This document shows, piece by piece, positions 17,376-25,980 of a DNA stretch of 32,423 nt. Each line of letters begins with the position of its first letter. Position 1 is the first letter of the stretch. The notes beneath the pieces are model-generated. The model ran no database searches. It saw nothing but the letters and a program-made list of their open reading frames with translations, and was not told the DNA's origin. The position numbers and the translations under genes were made by a program. The stretch is from an uncultured Alphaproteobacteria bacterium (GTDB lineage: Bacteria > Pseudomonadota > Alphaproteobacteria > Rhizobiales > Pleomorphomonadaceae), in the NCBI GenBank assembly GCA_937900425.1, contig CALCDT010000160.1, positions 1-32,423 of the forward strand, read 5' to 3'.

Positions 17376-19317
17376 GCCGTCCTTCCTTCCTGACGAACTC
17401 GAGATACCGCAGCCGCAGCGCCGCCGTGACGGCGACGAGGCCGGCCGTCGGCACGAAGCTCGCGGCCCATCTGACGAAAAAATCCCGTTGCACGTCCGGT
17501 GAGAACGAAAGACCCGCCGCGGCCTGGAAAAGCCCGCGGCGCAGCCGGTCGGTGGCGGCGAGGCCCTGCAGCGGGTCCGGCATGTCGCCGAGGGCGCCGA
17601 CGACGATGCTGACGAAGGCGGCGACGGCCGTGACCACGGCGGCGAGCAGGACGAGCGACGTCGTCTCTGCGAGCAGCGCGAGCCGACTGTCGGGGAAGAC
17701 GAAGCTCGCGAGCAGCGCCGCGATGACCACGATCCCCGTCGCCACTCCTTCGGCCGTCAGGGGCAGGCCGGCATAGCCGGTGTCGAGTTCCGACGTCACG
17801 AAGCTGACGCAGAGGGCGAGGGCCAGCACCAGCATCGCATAGCGGGCGTAGGTGTGGAGGCGGAGCAGCGCGGCGGGGCCGGCGATGCGGCCGGTTCGGC
17901 GACCGGCGCCGGCCGCGGGGCGAGGCAGCAGTTGGATGATCTGTTCGGTGATCGGCACGGGCGAGGGCAGCAGCCGGGCGATCCGGCCGGTGAGCGTGGC
18001 GGCGAGGCCGGGGCCGAGCACGAGGCCGACGGCGACGAGGCTCCAGAGGAGGCCGGGCAGCGCGGCCGAGGGCGCGACGGCCGCCAGCGTGCAGGCGACG
18101 GGCGGGGCGAGGGCGAGCGGAACGAGCGTGAGGACGAGGGTCCTGTCGAGGCGCGGCTCGGCGACGTCGCGCAGGCATCGGCCGATCCGGAGCGCACACC
18201 AGAGATAGCCGGCGGCGAGAAGGATCATCGGCAGCGCGAAGGGCGAGGAGGCGACCAGCAGCGAGGAGCCGCCGTGGAGCCCGACGGCGGTGGCCGCACA
18301 AGTGGTGAGCGCGATCGCCGCCTCGCGGGCCCGCCCGCTCACCCCGCTCCTCATGTAGCGGTCGTACTCGGCGCGATCGGGATAGCGCCGGTCGAGCACC
18401 GACCATCGCGCCACCTCGTCCGCCGGCGGGTAGCGACGGCCCGACTCCCGGCTCGCGAAATGCTCCGCCCGCAGTTCGTTGAAGATCTCGAGGCCGGCGC
18501 AGCGTTGGTGCACGAAATGGGCGACGGCGATCATGGCGACGACCGCCGCGGGGAACAGCAGGACCGCCACCGGCGTCGGCAGGTGGCGGACGAGGGCGAG
18601 GGTGAGGATGCCGCCGGTCAGGAAGGCGGCGACGAAGATCGCGCGGGCGTAGAGCGGGGCGAGGCGGGCCTCGCCGACGTGACGGTGGCAGGCTTCGTGG
18701 GCGAGCAGATGGACGGCGGCGGCGACGTCGTCGGGGCCGTGCCGCATCGTCCGCCCGGTCGCGATGCCGGTGCCGATCGACAGCAGGCGGTTGGCGTCGG
18801 AGCGCGACAGCAGCAGCGTCCGGCCGCGGATGGCGCTCTCGCCGCCGGCGGAGCGGTGGACCAGAACCCGGTCGACGGCGAGATCCGGCCGCAGGGCCGC
18901 GACCGCGGTGAGCAGTAGGGGGTCGTCCCGAAGGCTGCGGGCGTACCAGAGCCGGTGCCTCGGCAGCATCGGCATCAACCGGCGGATCGCGTCGAAGGGG
19001 CCGGCGACCAGCGCCTCGACCGGCAGGCGCGCGACGAAGGCCGTGCCGACGGCCGCCGCGGCGATGACGGCGACGACGAGGAGCGACAAGTCGAGTGGCA
19101 GGGTCAGGCTGCCGGCGTCGACGCGGGCCGCGGGACCCGACAGCGGTCCGCCGGGTCGCACCGCCGGCAGGACCGCGAAGGCTGCGGCGATGATCTGGGC
19201 GATCGCGAGGACGAGCATCGCCGCCGCCAGCACGGCCGCGGCGACCATGTGCAGGTAGAGGCGCCGGTCGTTGGCGAGGAAGGCGCGGGACACCGCGCCG
19301 GTGACAGGCTCACCCAT
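17359..19317 (-). CDS. Polytopic M48-like membrane metalloprotease
   Basis: A 652-residue membrane protein. Two hydrophobic segments (about 22-52 and 78-98) precede a hydrophilic domain containing LLAHEACHRHVGE, an HEXXH zinc motif with His207, Glu208 and His211. Two further membrane segments (about 225-270) are followed by EIFNELRAEHFAS, where Glu281 is a fitting third zinc ligand as in M48 (HtpX/Ste24-like) proteases, although the usual Asp after it is Glu285. The C-terminal half (about 330-640) holds some six to eight more membrane segments, far beyond HtpX. That half has no recognised motif. GGGAGGCGGA directly precedes the ATG. The protease family is supported by the motif layout; substrate and role are unknown. 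The next gene overlaps its end. Confidence 0.75.
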   Translation of the reverse strand: MGEPVTGAVSRAFLANDRRLYLHMVAAAVLAAAMLVLAIAQIIAAAFAVLPAVRPGGPLSGPAARVDAGSLTLPLDLSLLVVAVIAAAAVGTAFVARLPVEALVAGPFDAIRRLMPMLPRHRLWYARSLRDDPLLLTAVAALRPDLAVDRVLVHRSAGGESAIRGRTLLLSRSDANRLLSIGTGIATGRTMRHGPDDVAAAVHLLAHEACHRHVGEARLAPLYARAIFVAAFLTGGILTLALVRHLPTPVAVLLFPAAVVAMIAVAHFVHQRCAGLEIFNELRAEHFASRESGRRYPPADEVARWSVLDRRYPDRAEYDRYMRSGVSGRAREAAIALTTCAATAVGLHGGSSLLVASSPFALPMILLAAGYLWCALRIGRCLRDVAEPRLDRTLVLTLVPLALAPPVACTLAAVAPSAALPGLLWSLVAVGLVLGPGLAATLTGRIARLLPSPVPITEQIIQLLPRPAAGAGRRTGRIAGPAALLRLHTYARYAMLVLALALCVSFVTSELDTGYAGLPLTAEGVATGIVVIAALLASFVFPDSRLALLAETTSLVLLAAVVTAVAAFVSIVVGALGDMPDPLQGLAATDRLRRGLFQAAAGLSFSPDVQRDFFVRWAASFVPTAGLVAVTAALRLRYLEFVRKEGRHGTGH

Positions 19318-19409
19318 TCCGCCTCCCGGCGCGCCGGGCCGCGCACGGCCGGAGCCCGCCTCCGCCGCTGCGCCGCCGCGCCGAAGCTCCGGACCGAACC
19401 GGAAGCCTC

Positions 19410-19465
19410 GCCGCGAGACGATACAACTTTAAGATATGAATTTTTACAAGTGCAATTGAAAGGCG
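19410..19465 (-). promoter_or_regulatory. AT-rich promoter-like patch before the M48-like gene
   Basis: In the 180-base gap after glgB, this short patch is markedly AT-rich. On the minus strand it reads TTGTAA, 17 bases, TTGTAT among other weak box pairs, about 100-150 bases before the protease start. It suggests a separate promoter for the protease pair. No single -35/-10 pair is convincing. Confidence 0.3.
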
Positions 19466-19469
19466 TCAT

Positions 19470-19489
19470 CGCCGGCGCCGGCGCCGGCG
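19470..19489 (-). terminator. 20-base GC palindrome after glgB
   Basis: CGCCGGCGCC GGCGCCGGCG is a perfect 20-base palindrome that starts eight bases past the glgB stop. It lies between glgB and the AT-rich patch, and would fold into a compact hairpin in the glgB transcript. No T-run follows. Confidence 0.4.
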
Positions 19490-19497
19490 GTTCCCGC

Positions 19498-21699
19498 TCA
19501 CCCCTCGAAGCGCAGGGCGAGGACGCCGAGCGGGGGGATGGTGAGGGGGAGGGACTGCAGGAAGCCGTGGCGGGGCTGGACGACGGTGGTGGTGCCGCCG
19601 AGGTTGCCGTGGTTGGAGCCGCCGTAGATCTCGGCGTCGGTGTTGATCGCCTCGCGCCAGAAGCCGGCGCGCGGAACGCCGACCTCGAAACCCTCGCGGG
19701 GCACCGGCGTCATGTTGGCGACGACGAGGACGGGGTGGCGACCCTCGCGGTCCCAGCGCAGGAAGGCGTAGACCGACAGGTCGCGGGCGTCGGCCATCAC
19801 CCACTGGAAGCCGCCGCTTTCCGCGTCGCGGGCGTGGAGCGCCTCCTCGCGGGCGTAGAGGTGGTTGAGATCCTTGACGAGGCGCTGGACGCCCGCGTTC
19901 TTCGCTTCGCCGACGTGCCACCATTCCAGCGGCGCGTCGTGGTTCCACTCGCGCTCCTGGGCGAACTCGCCGCCCATGAACAGGAGCTTCTTGCCCGGGT
20001 GCAGCCACATCAGGCCGAACAGGGCGCGCAGGTTGGCGAAACGCTGCCAGTCGTCGCCGGGCATGCGGCCGATCAGCGATCGTTTGCCGTGGACGACCTC
20101 GTCGTGGCTGAGCGGCAGCACGAAGCGTTCGGAGAAGGCGTAGACGAGGCCGAAGGTGACCTTGTCGTGGTGCCAGCGCCGGTAGACCGGATTCTCGCTC
20201 ATGTAGAAGAGCGTGTCGTTCATCCAGCCCATGTTCCACTTGAAGTTGAACCCGAGGCCGCCGTCGGCGACGCGGCCGCTGACCTGGGGCCAGGAGGTCG
20301 ATTCCTCGGCGATGGTGATCGCCCCCGGCACCCGCTCGGCGATCACCGTGTTGAGGCGCTTGAGGAATGTGACCGCCTCGAGGTTCTCGCGGCCGCCGTA
20401 GCGGTTCGGCACCCACTGGCCTTCGGCGCGCGAATAGTCGCGGTAGAGCATCGAGGCGACGGCGTCGACCCTGAGGCCGTCGATGTGGAAATGCTCCAGC
20501 CACTCGAGGGCGCTGGCGATCAGATAGGCCACCACCTCGTTGCGGCCCATGTTGAAGATCAGCGTGTTCCAGTCCTGGTGGAAGCCCTCCTTGGGGTCGG
20601 CATGCTCGTAGAGCGGCGTGCCGTCGAAATGGGCGAGGCCGTGGTCGTCGGTCGGGAAATGCGCCGGCACCCAGTCGAGCAGCACGCCGATTCCGGCCTG
20701 GTGGCAGGCGTTGACGAAGGCGGCGAAGTCGGCCGGGGAACCGTAGCGCGCGGTCGGCGCGAACAGGCCGAGCGGCTGGTAGCCCCACGAGCCGCCGAAG
20801 GGATGCTCCATGATCGGCAGCAGCTCGACGTGGGTGAAGCCTAGGTCGACCACGTAGGGGATCAGCTCGTCCGTGAGCAGCCGCCAGTCGACCGAGCCGT
20901 CCCAGCGTTTGCGCCACGAGCCGGCGTGGATCTCGTAGATCGAGATCGGCGCGTCGGCGCCCTGGCGCCTCGCCCGCTCGGCCATCCAGCTGTCGTCGGT
21001 CCAGGAGAAGGGCGTCGGATCGGCGACGACCGAACAGGTCGACGGCGGCATCTCGAACCGGCGGCCGACCGGATCGCTCTTCTGCGGCAGCATCCCGCCG
21101 CCGGCGCCGCGGATTTCGTAGCGATAGCGTTCGCCGGCCCAGATCCGCGGCACGAAGATCTCGAAGACGCCGGCCTCCAGACGCTTGCGCATCGGGTGGC
21201 GGCGGCCGTCCCAGCTGTTGAAGTCGCCGACGACGGAGACCCGTTCGGCGTTGGGCGCCCAGACCGCGAAGCGCACGCCGGACACCCCGTCGACCACCAT
21301 CGCCCGGGCGCCGAGCACGCTGCCGAGGTCGAGGTGGGTGCCCTCGCGCAGCAGGTAGACGTCCATGTCGCCGAGCAGCGGGCCGAAGGCGTAGGGATCC
21401 TCGGTCTCGACGACGGGGCCGTTCCAGTCGACCCGCAGCAGATAGGGCTCCTCGGCGGCGAGCGCCGCCACCATCAGGCCGCTGTCGCCGACCGGCACCA
21501 TCTCGGCGAGCAGGCGGTGGTCGGACCGGGCGACGACCTCGGCCTTGCGGCAGCCGGGCAGGAAGGCGCGGACGACCGGACCGCCGGCGTCGACGTGGGG
21601 GCCGAGGAAGCCGAAGGGATCGCCGTGACGCCCCTCGAGGAAGGCGGCGAGTTCGGCGGCGTCGACCGTGACGTCTGAGGAATTCCGCTGCGCCGCCAT
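19498..21699 (-). CDS. glgB: 1,4-alpha-glucan branching enzyme
   Basis: GlgB makes alpha-1,6 branches in glycogen. The 733-residue length matches the long bacterial type with two N-terminal carbohydrate-binding modules. DPFGFLGPH opens the first, and VRFAVWAPNAERVSVVGDFNSWDG is the CBM48. The GH13 core starts near YEIHAGSW and shows HVELLPIMEHPF, the nucleophile Asp in IDGLRVDAVASMLY, the acid Glu in AITIAEEST, and LPLSHDEVVHGK. The C-terminal beta domain follows. The ATG at 21699 is preceded by GGGGAGCG, and the Arg-rich in-frame extension upstream is rejected. No other glycogen gene lies in the window, so it is an isolated copy here. Confidence 0.96.
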   Translation of the reverse strand: MAAQRNSSDVTVDAAELAAFLEGRHGDPFGFLGPHVDAGGPVVRAFLPGCRKAEVVARSDHRLLAEMVPVGDSGLMVAALAAEEPYLLRVDWNGPVVETEDPYAFGPLLGDMDVYLLREGTHLDLGSVLGARAMVVDGVSGVRFAVWAPNAERVSVVGDFNSWDGRRHPMRKRLEAGVFEIFVPRIWAGERYRYEIRGAGGGMLPQKSDPVGRRFEMPPSTCSVVADPTPFSWTDDSWMAERARRQGADAPISIYEIHAGSWRKRWDGSVDWRLLTDELIPYVVDLGFTHVELLPIMEHPFGGSWGYQPLGLFAPTARYGSPADFAAFVNACHQAGIGVLLDWVPAHFPTDDHGLAHFDGTPLYEHADPKEGFHQDWNTLIFNMGRNEVVAYLIASALEWLEHFHIDGLRVDAVASMLYRDYSRAEGQWVPNRYGGRENLEAVTFLKRLNTVIAERVPGAITIAEESTSWPQVSGRVADGGLGFNFKWNMGWMNDTLFYMSENPVYRRWHHDKVTFGLVYAFSERFVLPLSHDEVVHGKRSLIGRMPGDDWQRFANLRALFGLMWLHPGKKLLFMGGEFAQEREWNHDAPLEWWHVGEAKNAGVQRLVKDLNHLYAREEALHARDAESGGFQWVMADARDLSVYAFLRWDREGRHPVLVVANMTPVPREGFEVGVPRAGFWREAINTDAEIYGGSNHGNLGGTTTVVQPRHGFLQSLPLTIPPLGVLALRFEG

Positions 21700-21865
21700 G
21701 AAGTCGCTCCCCGGTTCCGGTGTCGTTGGCGGCGAGCCTACACCGGCCCGCCCCCCGGCGCACGGGCGATCTGCCGGTGGCCGTCGAACCTTCCAACGCG
21801 GAACGGGCCGTAAGGGTCGCGACGACCGTCGACGGCGCTCACCGAAACGGTGGCGGCGGCGGAGA

Positions 21866-21882
21866 GCCCGCACAGGGCGGGC
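21866..21882 (-). terminator. Hairpin after the ABC transporter operon
   Basis: GCCCGC-ACAGG-GCGGGC (plus-strand reading) is a perfect 6-bp stem with a 5-base loop, 34 bases past the stop of the ATPase gene and before glgB. It would separate the importer operon from glgB. There is no T-run. Confidence 0.4.
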
Positions 21883-21915
21883 CGGTCCGCTGGCCGGCTC
21901 AGGCGGCCCGCCGGC

Positions 21916-22980
21916 TCAGCGTTCGGCGAGGACGAGGACGTCCTGGGTCGAGAAGGCCACGGTGGCCGGGGCGCCGCGCTCGGGCGGGGCCTTGGCCGGG
22001 TCGTTGAAGAGGTCGAGCGAGACGGCGTTCTCGCCGAGCCGCACCCGGACGCGCAGGATGGCGCCGAGGAAGCTCACCTCCTCGATCGTGCCGGAAAGAA
22101 GGTTTTCGCCCGGCCCGGCCGCGCCGAGCCGCACCGCCTCGGGCCTGAGCGCCAGGGTGCAGGCGGCGCCGTTCTGAAGCTTGGCGCGGTCGCGGCCGGT
22201 GACGAGGCTCTGGCCGTCGACGAGGATGCGGCCGGCGCCGGCGTCGGCCACGGTGCCGGCGAGCATGTTGAGCGTGCCGACGAAGCTGGCGACGAAGCGG
22301 GTGGCGGGGAAGTTGTAGACCTCGAACGGGCTGCCGATCTGGTCGGCGCGGCCCTCGTTCATCACCACGATCCGGTCGGAGATCGACAGCGCCTCCTCCT
22401 GGTCGTGGGTGACGAAGACGGTGGTGATGCCGAGCTTGCGCTGGATCGAGCGGATCTCCTCGCGCAGGCTGACGCGGATCTTGGCGTCGAGCGCCGACAG
22501 CGGCTCGTCGAGCAGCAGCACCCGCGGGCGGATCGCCAGCGCCCGGGCCAGAGCCACGCGCTGCTGCTGGCCGCCGGAGAGCTGGTAGGGGAAGCGGTCG
22601 GAGAGGTGGCCGAGGTGGATGAGGCCGAGCATCTCCTTGACCGTGCTCTCGATCTCGTCCTTCGGCTTCTTCGCCACCTTGAGGCCGAAGGCGACGTTCT
22701 GGCCGACGGTCATGTTCGGGAACAGCGCGTAGGCCTGGAACACCATGCCGATGTTGCGCTGGTTGGGCTTGAGATGCGTCTGGTCCTGGCCGGCGATGGT
22801 GATCGAGCCGGAGGAGACGGTCTCGAAGCCGGCGATCATCCGCAGCACGGTGGTCTTGCCGCAGCCGGACGGGCCGAGGAAGGAGATGAACTCGCCTTTC
22901 TCGATCGCCATGTTGAAGTTCTTGACGACCTGGACCGAGCCGAAGCTCTTCTGGATGTTGGATAGTTCGAGGAAGGCCAT
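21916..22980 (-). CDS. ABC importer ATPase (PotA/FbpC-type)
   Basis: A 354-residue ATPase of the CUT/polyamine/ferric importer group. Motifs in order: Walker A GPSGCGKTT at 36-44, the Q-loop in GMVFQAYALFPNMTV, signature LSGGQQQRVALARAL, Walker B VLLLDEPLSALDAK and the switch His in TVFVTHDQEEAL. The C-terminal 110 residues form a TOBE domain, which in relatives binds regulators or substrate-linked ligands. The ATG at 22980 follows the second permease by 23 bases and gives the normal start MAFLELSNIQKSFG; the longer open frame upstream is a shadow of the permease. Together with the three genes upstream it forms a complete importer. Confidence 0.94.
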   Translation of the reverse strand: MAFLELSNIQKSFGSVQVVKNFNMAIEKGEFISFLGPSGCGKTTVLRMIAGFETVSSGSITIAGQDQTHLKPNQRNIGMVFQAYALFPNMTVGQNVAFGLKVAKKPKDEIESTVKEMLGLIHLGHLSDRFPYQLSGGQQQRVALARALAIRPRVLLLDEPLSALDAKIRVSLREEIRSIQRKLGITTVFVTHDQEEALSISDRIVVMNEGRADQIGSPFEVYNFPATRFVASFVGTLNMLAGTVADAGAGRILVDGQSLVTGRDRAKLQNGAACTLALRPEAVRLGAAGPGENLLSGTIEEVSFLGAILRVRVRLGENAVSLDLFNDPAKAPPERGAPATVAFSTQDVLVLAER

Positions 22981-23003
22981 CGAGAGGCGAACTCCGCGGA
23001 AGG

Positions 23004-23792
23004 TCAGGCCGCGGACGGGCGGGCGCGCCCGATCCGCGAGACGAGTTGCAGAAGGCCCATGCTGATCCAGGTGATGAGGAAGGCGATGATCGCCAGCGCC
23101 GACGGCTCGTAGGCCCGGTTGGCGCCGATCAGCTGGAGGTAGGGGCCGAAGGCCGGGCGGTCGAGCAGGGCCGCCATGGTGAACTCGCCCATCACGATGG
23201 CGAAGGTGATGAAGGCGCCGGACAGGACGCCGGACATCACGTTGGGGAAGATGCAGCGGAACAGGATCGTCCGCCATCCGGCGCCGAGGCTCTCGGCGGC
23301 CTCTGTCAGCGTGCGAACGTCGATGGTGCGCATCGCGGTGTCGACCGCCCGGTACATGTAGGGCAGCGACAGCATCATGTAGGAGCACATCAGCAGGATG
23401 TCGGTGGCCCTCGTCGAGGCGGTGAAGGGGATGATCGAGGAGGAGTTGTAGATCCGGAGGTAGCCGAAGACGATGACGATCGCCGGGATCACCAGCGGCA
23501 TCAGCGTGATGAACTCGACCACCGGGCGGAACTGCGGCAGCCGCAGCCGCACCCAGTAGGCCGTCGGCACCACCAGCAGCATGCCGAAGACGATGGTGAG
23601 CAGCGCCATCATCGCCGAATAGCCGAAAGTCGTGTGGAAGCGGACGTCGGAGAACACCGACTCGTAGGCGTCGAAGGAATATTCGCCGCGCCGCATCCGC
23701 AGCGAGAATTCGAAGGTCGAGATCAGCGGCACGATGAAATAGACCACGCCGACGGCGACGGCGATCCAGGCCGCTATCCGCTTGCCGCTCAT
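23004..23792 (-). CDS. ABC importer permease (second subunit)
   Basis: A 262-residue inner-membrane permease with about six membrane segments, starting with a short cytoplasmic MSGKR and the segment IAAWIAVAVGVVYFIVPLI. The ATPase-docking EAA loop is visible as LTEAAESLGAGWRTILFRCIFP at about 180-200. It is of the PotC/FbpB-C kind that pairs with a second permease. Its ATG shares bases with the TGA of the first permease (ATGA, 23789-23792), which points to translational coupling and one-to-one synthesis. The longer open frame upstream, running into the first permease, is rejected. Confidence 0.92.
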   Translation of the reverse strand: MSGKRIAAWIAVAVGVVYFIVPLISTFEFSLRMRRGEYSFDAYESVFSDVRFHTTFGYSAMMALLTIVFGMLLVVPTAYWVRLRLPQFRPVVEFITLMPLVIPAIVIVFGYLRIYNSSSIIPFTASTRATDILLMCSYMMLSLPYMYRAVDTAMRTIDVRTLTEAAESLGAGWRTILFRCIFPNVMSGVLSGAFITFAIVMGEFTMAALLDRPAFGPYLQLIGANRAYEPSALAIIAFLITWISMGLLQLVSRIGRARPSAA

Positions 23793-24691
23793 CGCTGCCA
23801 CCTCTCGGCCCGGATGCGCAGGAGGATGTAGATCATGTTGGAGACGCCGGTGATCAGGATCATCCCGAGCGCGAGGGCGTAGCCGAGGTTGACGTTGTGC
23901 AGCACGTCGCCGCGGATCTGGGCGTAGAGCACGATCGGCACGATGTTGAGCGAGGAGCCGGTGAGCGAGATCGCCGTGGCGACGGCGCCGAAGGCGTTGG
24001 CGAACAGCAGCAGCGTGGTGCCGAGCAGGCTCGGCCACAGGATCGGGAACACCACCATCCGCCAGTATTGCGCCGGCGTCGCCCCGAGGATCGCGGCGGC
24101 CTCGCCCCATTCCTTCTTGATGCCCTCGAGCGCCGGGGTGAGGATCAGCACCATCAGCGGGATCTGGAAGAACATGTAGGTCAGCGTCAGGCCGGTGAAG
24201 CTCAGCAGGTTGAAGCCGGAGGCGTAGAGGTTGATGCCGAATTGGTCGCGCAGCAGCACGGTGACGAGACCGGTGCGCCCGAGGGTGGCGAGGAAGGCGA
24301 AGGCGAGCGGCACGCCGGCGAAATTGGAGGCGACCCCGGAGAAGGTCATGATGCCGCCGCGCACGAAGGACGGCAGGCCGCCGAGCACCACCGCCCAGGC
24401 GAGGGCGAAGCCGATCAGCGCGCCGCCGATCGAGGAAGCCAGCGACACCTTGATCGAGATCCAGTAGGCGGCGAGGATCTTCGGCGTGAACAGGCCGTAG
24501 ATGTTGTCGAGGGTGAAGCCGCCCTCGGCGTTCTTGAAGGCGCCGACGATCAGGAACACCGTCGGGGCGAACAGGAACATCACGGCGAAGATGACGAAGG
24601 GCAGGATGCCCAGCCAGTCGATCACCGTCTTGTTGTTGAGAATGGACGGACCGGGCCTTGGGCGGCCCCCCGTCGCCGTCGTCGTGACCAT
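23789..24691 (-). CDS. ABC importer permease (first subunit)
   Basis: A 300-residue permease with six predicted membrane segments, beginning after a cytoplasmic Gly/Pro/Arg-rich N-terminus of about 25 residues (WLGILPFVIFAVMFLFAPTVFLIV is the first segment). The EAA loop reads EWGEAAAILGATPAQYWRMVVFP, with the conserved Gly nine to ten residues before the hydrophobic end. It belongs to the binding-protein-dependent transport family of PotB/FbpB type. It is separated from the binding-protein gene by 188 bases containing a strong RNA structure, and overlaps the second permease by four bases. Confidence 0.93.
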   Translation of the reverse strand: MVTTTATGGRPRPGPSILNNKTVIDWLGILPFVIFAVMFLFAPTVFLIVGAFKNAEGGFTLDNIYGLFTPKILAAYWISIKVSLASSIGGALIGFALAWAVVLGGLPSFVRGGIMTFSGVASNFAGVPLAFAFLATLGRTGLVTVLLRDQFGINLYASGFNLLSFTGLTLTYMFFQIPLMVLILTPALEGIKKEWGEAAAILGATPAQYWRMVVFPILWPSLLGTTLLLFANAFGAVATAISLTGSSLNIVPIVLYAQIRGDVLHNVNLGYALALGMILITGVSNMIYILLRIRAERWQR

Positions 24692-24823
24692 GCCCCGACT
24701 TGCCCCCGCTGCGTCACAGGCCAGCGTGCCCCGCCGTCCGCGGCGGTCGCTTCGTCTCCGCGCGGCGCCCGTCTCGCCGTCCGCGGAGGGAAGGCCCCCG
24801 CCGGCGCGGGAGCCTTCGGTTCA

Positions 24824-24874
24824 CGCCGGCCGGCCTCGTCCCGCCCGCACGGGGGGAGGGGCGGCCGGCGGGCG
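24824..24874 (-). promoter_or_regulatory. Structured spacer between binding-protein and permease genes
   Basis: Just after the binding-protein stop, two mutually exclusive stems are possible: CGCCGGCC (24824-24831) with GGCCGGCG (24863-24870), 8 bp, and CGCCCGC (24842-24848) with GCGGGCG (24868-24874), 7 bp. Such intra-operon hairpins commonly protect the upstream message, giving more binding protein than permease. The structure is read directly; the role is inferred. Confidence 0.45.
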
Positions 24875-24879
24875 TTCGA

Positions 24880-25980
24880 TCACTGCACCGAGGCGCCGAC
24901 CACTTCGTCCCACTTGGTGGTGATGGTGGCCTTGTAGGCGTTCTGCTCCTCGACCGTCGGGAACACCGCGGCCTCGTAGGCGGCGGCCGGCGGCAGCTTG
25001 TCGAGCAGCTCCTGCGGGATCTTGCCGGCCTTGGCCATGGCGTTGAAGCGGATCGGGTGGCAGTAGCCCTTGAGCCAGGTCAGCTGGCCCTCGTCCGAGT
25101 AGAGGTATTCCATCCACAGCTTGGCGGCGTTCGGATGGGGCGCGTAGGCCGAGATCGCCTGGACGTAGACGCCGGCGACGACGCCGGTGGCCGGAACGAT
25201 GACCTTGGCCGGGGGGTTGCCGGCGAGGCTGTCGGCCCAGGAGAGGGCGTTGTAGTCCCAGGCGATGATGACCGGGGTCGTGCCCTGGGCGAAGGAGGCG
25301 GCCTTGCCGATCACCGGCACGAAGTTGCCGTTGGCGTTGAGCTCCTTGAAGAACTCGAGGCCCGCCTCGCCGGCCTTCTCGACGTCGCCGCCGGCGGCGG
25401 AGAGGCCGGCCGCGAAGACGCCGGAGATGGCCTGGTTGGAGGCGCGCGGGTCACCGGCGAGGGCGACGGCGGCGCTGAATTCCGGCTTCAGCAGGTCGGA
25501 CCAGTCGGCCGGCATCTCCTTGATGAGGTCTTCGTTGACCATCATCGACAGCACGCCGTAGTAGTCGCCGTACCAGTGGCCCTCGGGATCCTTGGCGGTG
25601 TCGGGGATCTCGTCCCAGGTCGCGACCTTGTAGGGCATCAGCAGGCCTTCGGCCTTGGACGAGGGGCCGAAGGACAGGCCGACGTCGATCACGTCGGGGG
25701 CCTGCGGGCCAGTGTTGCCCTTGTTGGCCTTGATCGCCTCGATCTCGTCGCCCGAACCGGCGTCCGGGTTGAGCTCGTTGACCTCGATATCGTACTTGGC
25801 CTTGAAACCCTCGATCATCTCGCCGTAGTTGCACCAGCTGTGCGGCAGCGCGATGGTCGTCAGCATGCCTTCCTTCTTGGCGGCGGCGACGAGATCCTCC
25901 ATCGCGTCGGCGCGGGCGAAACCGGTGGTCGCGAGCGCGCAGAGCGTCGCGATGGAAACCGTCTTCATCAGATGCGTCAT
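24880..25980 (-). CDS. ABC importer periplasmic substrate-binding protein
   Basis: A 366-residue exported binding protein. The signal peptide is clear (MKTVSIATLCALATTGFARADA). The mature part follows the pattern of the AfuA/PotD-like class II binding proteins: EDLVAAAKKEGMLTTIALP, YGEMIEGFKAKYDIEVNE, APDVIDVGLSFGPSSKAEGLLMPY, GDYYGVLSMMVNEDLI, WSDLLKPEFS, WMEYLYSDEGQLTWLKGY. The start at 25980 has GGGGG about nine bases before it; ATG 25968 is an alternative that lacks a ribosome-binding site. The substrate is not readable: I do not see a clear ferric-binding Tyr pair or polyamine signature. It is first in the importer operon. Confidence 0.9.
   Translation of the reverse strand: MTHLMKTVSIATLCALATTGFARADAMEDLVAAAKKEGMLTTIALPHSWCNYGEMIEGFKAKYDIEVNELNPDAGSGDEIEAIKANKGNTGPQAPDVIDVGLSFGPSSKAEGLLMPYKVATWDEIPDTAKDPEGHWYGDYYGVLSMMVNEDLIKEMPADWSDLLKPEFSAAVALAGDPRASNQAISGVFAAGLSAAGGDVEKAGEAGLEFFKELNANGNFVPVIGKAASFAQGTTPVIIAWDYNALSWADSLAGNPPAKVIVPATGVVAGVYVQAISAYAPHPNAAKLWMEYLYSDEGQLTWLKGYCHPIRFNAMAKAGKIPQELLDKLPPAAAYEAAVFPTVEEQNAYKATITTKWDEVVGASVQ

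Noticed and set aside
18955..20844. A 629-codon plus-strand open frame spanning the M48-like gene and glgB
   Set aside because: It crosses two genuine genes on the other strand and shows no domain; it is an antisense artefact of high GC.
19466..21796. Arg-rich minus-strand frame parallel to glgB
   Set aside because: It is a second-frame shadow of glgB without any family feature.
21916..23388. Longer version of the ATPase gene starting inside the second permease
   Set aside because: The extra N-terminal residues are Arg/His-rich and out of frame with the permease; the ATPase family begins at MAFLELSNIQ (22980).
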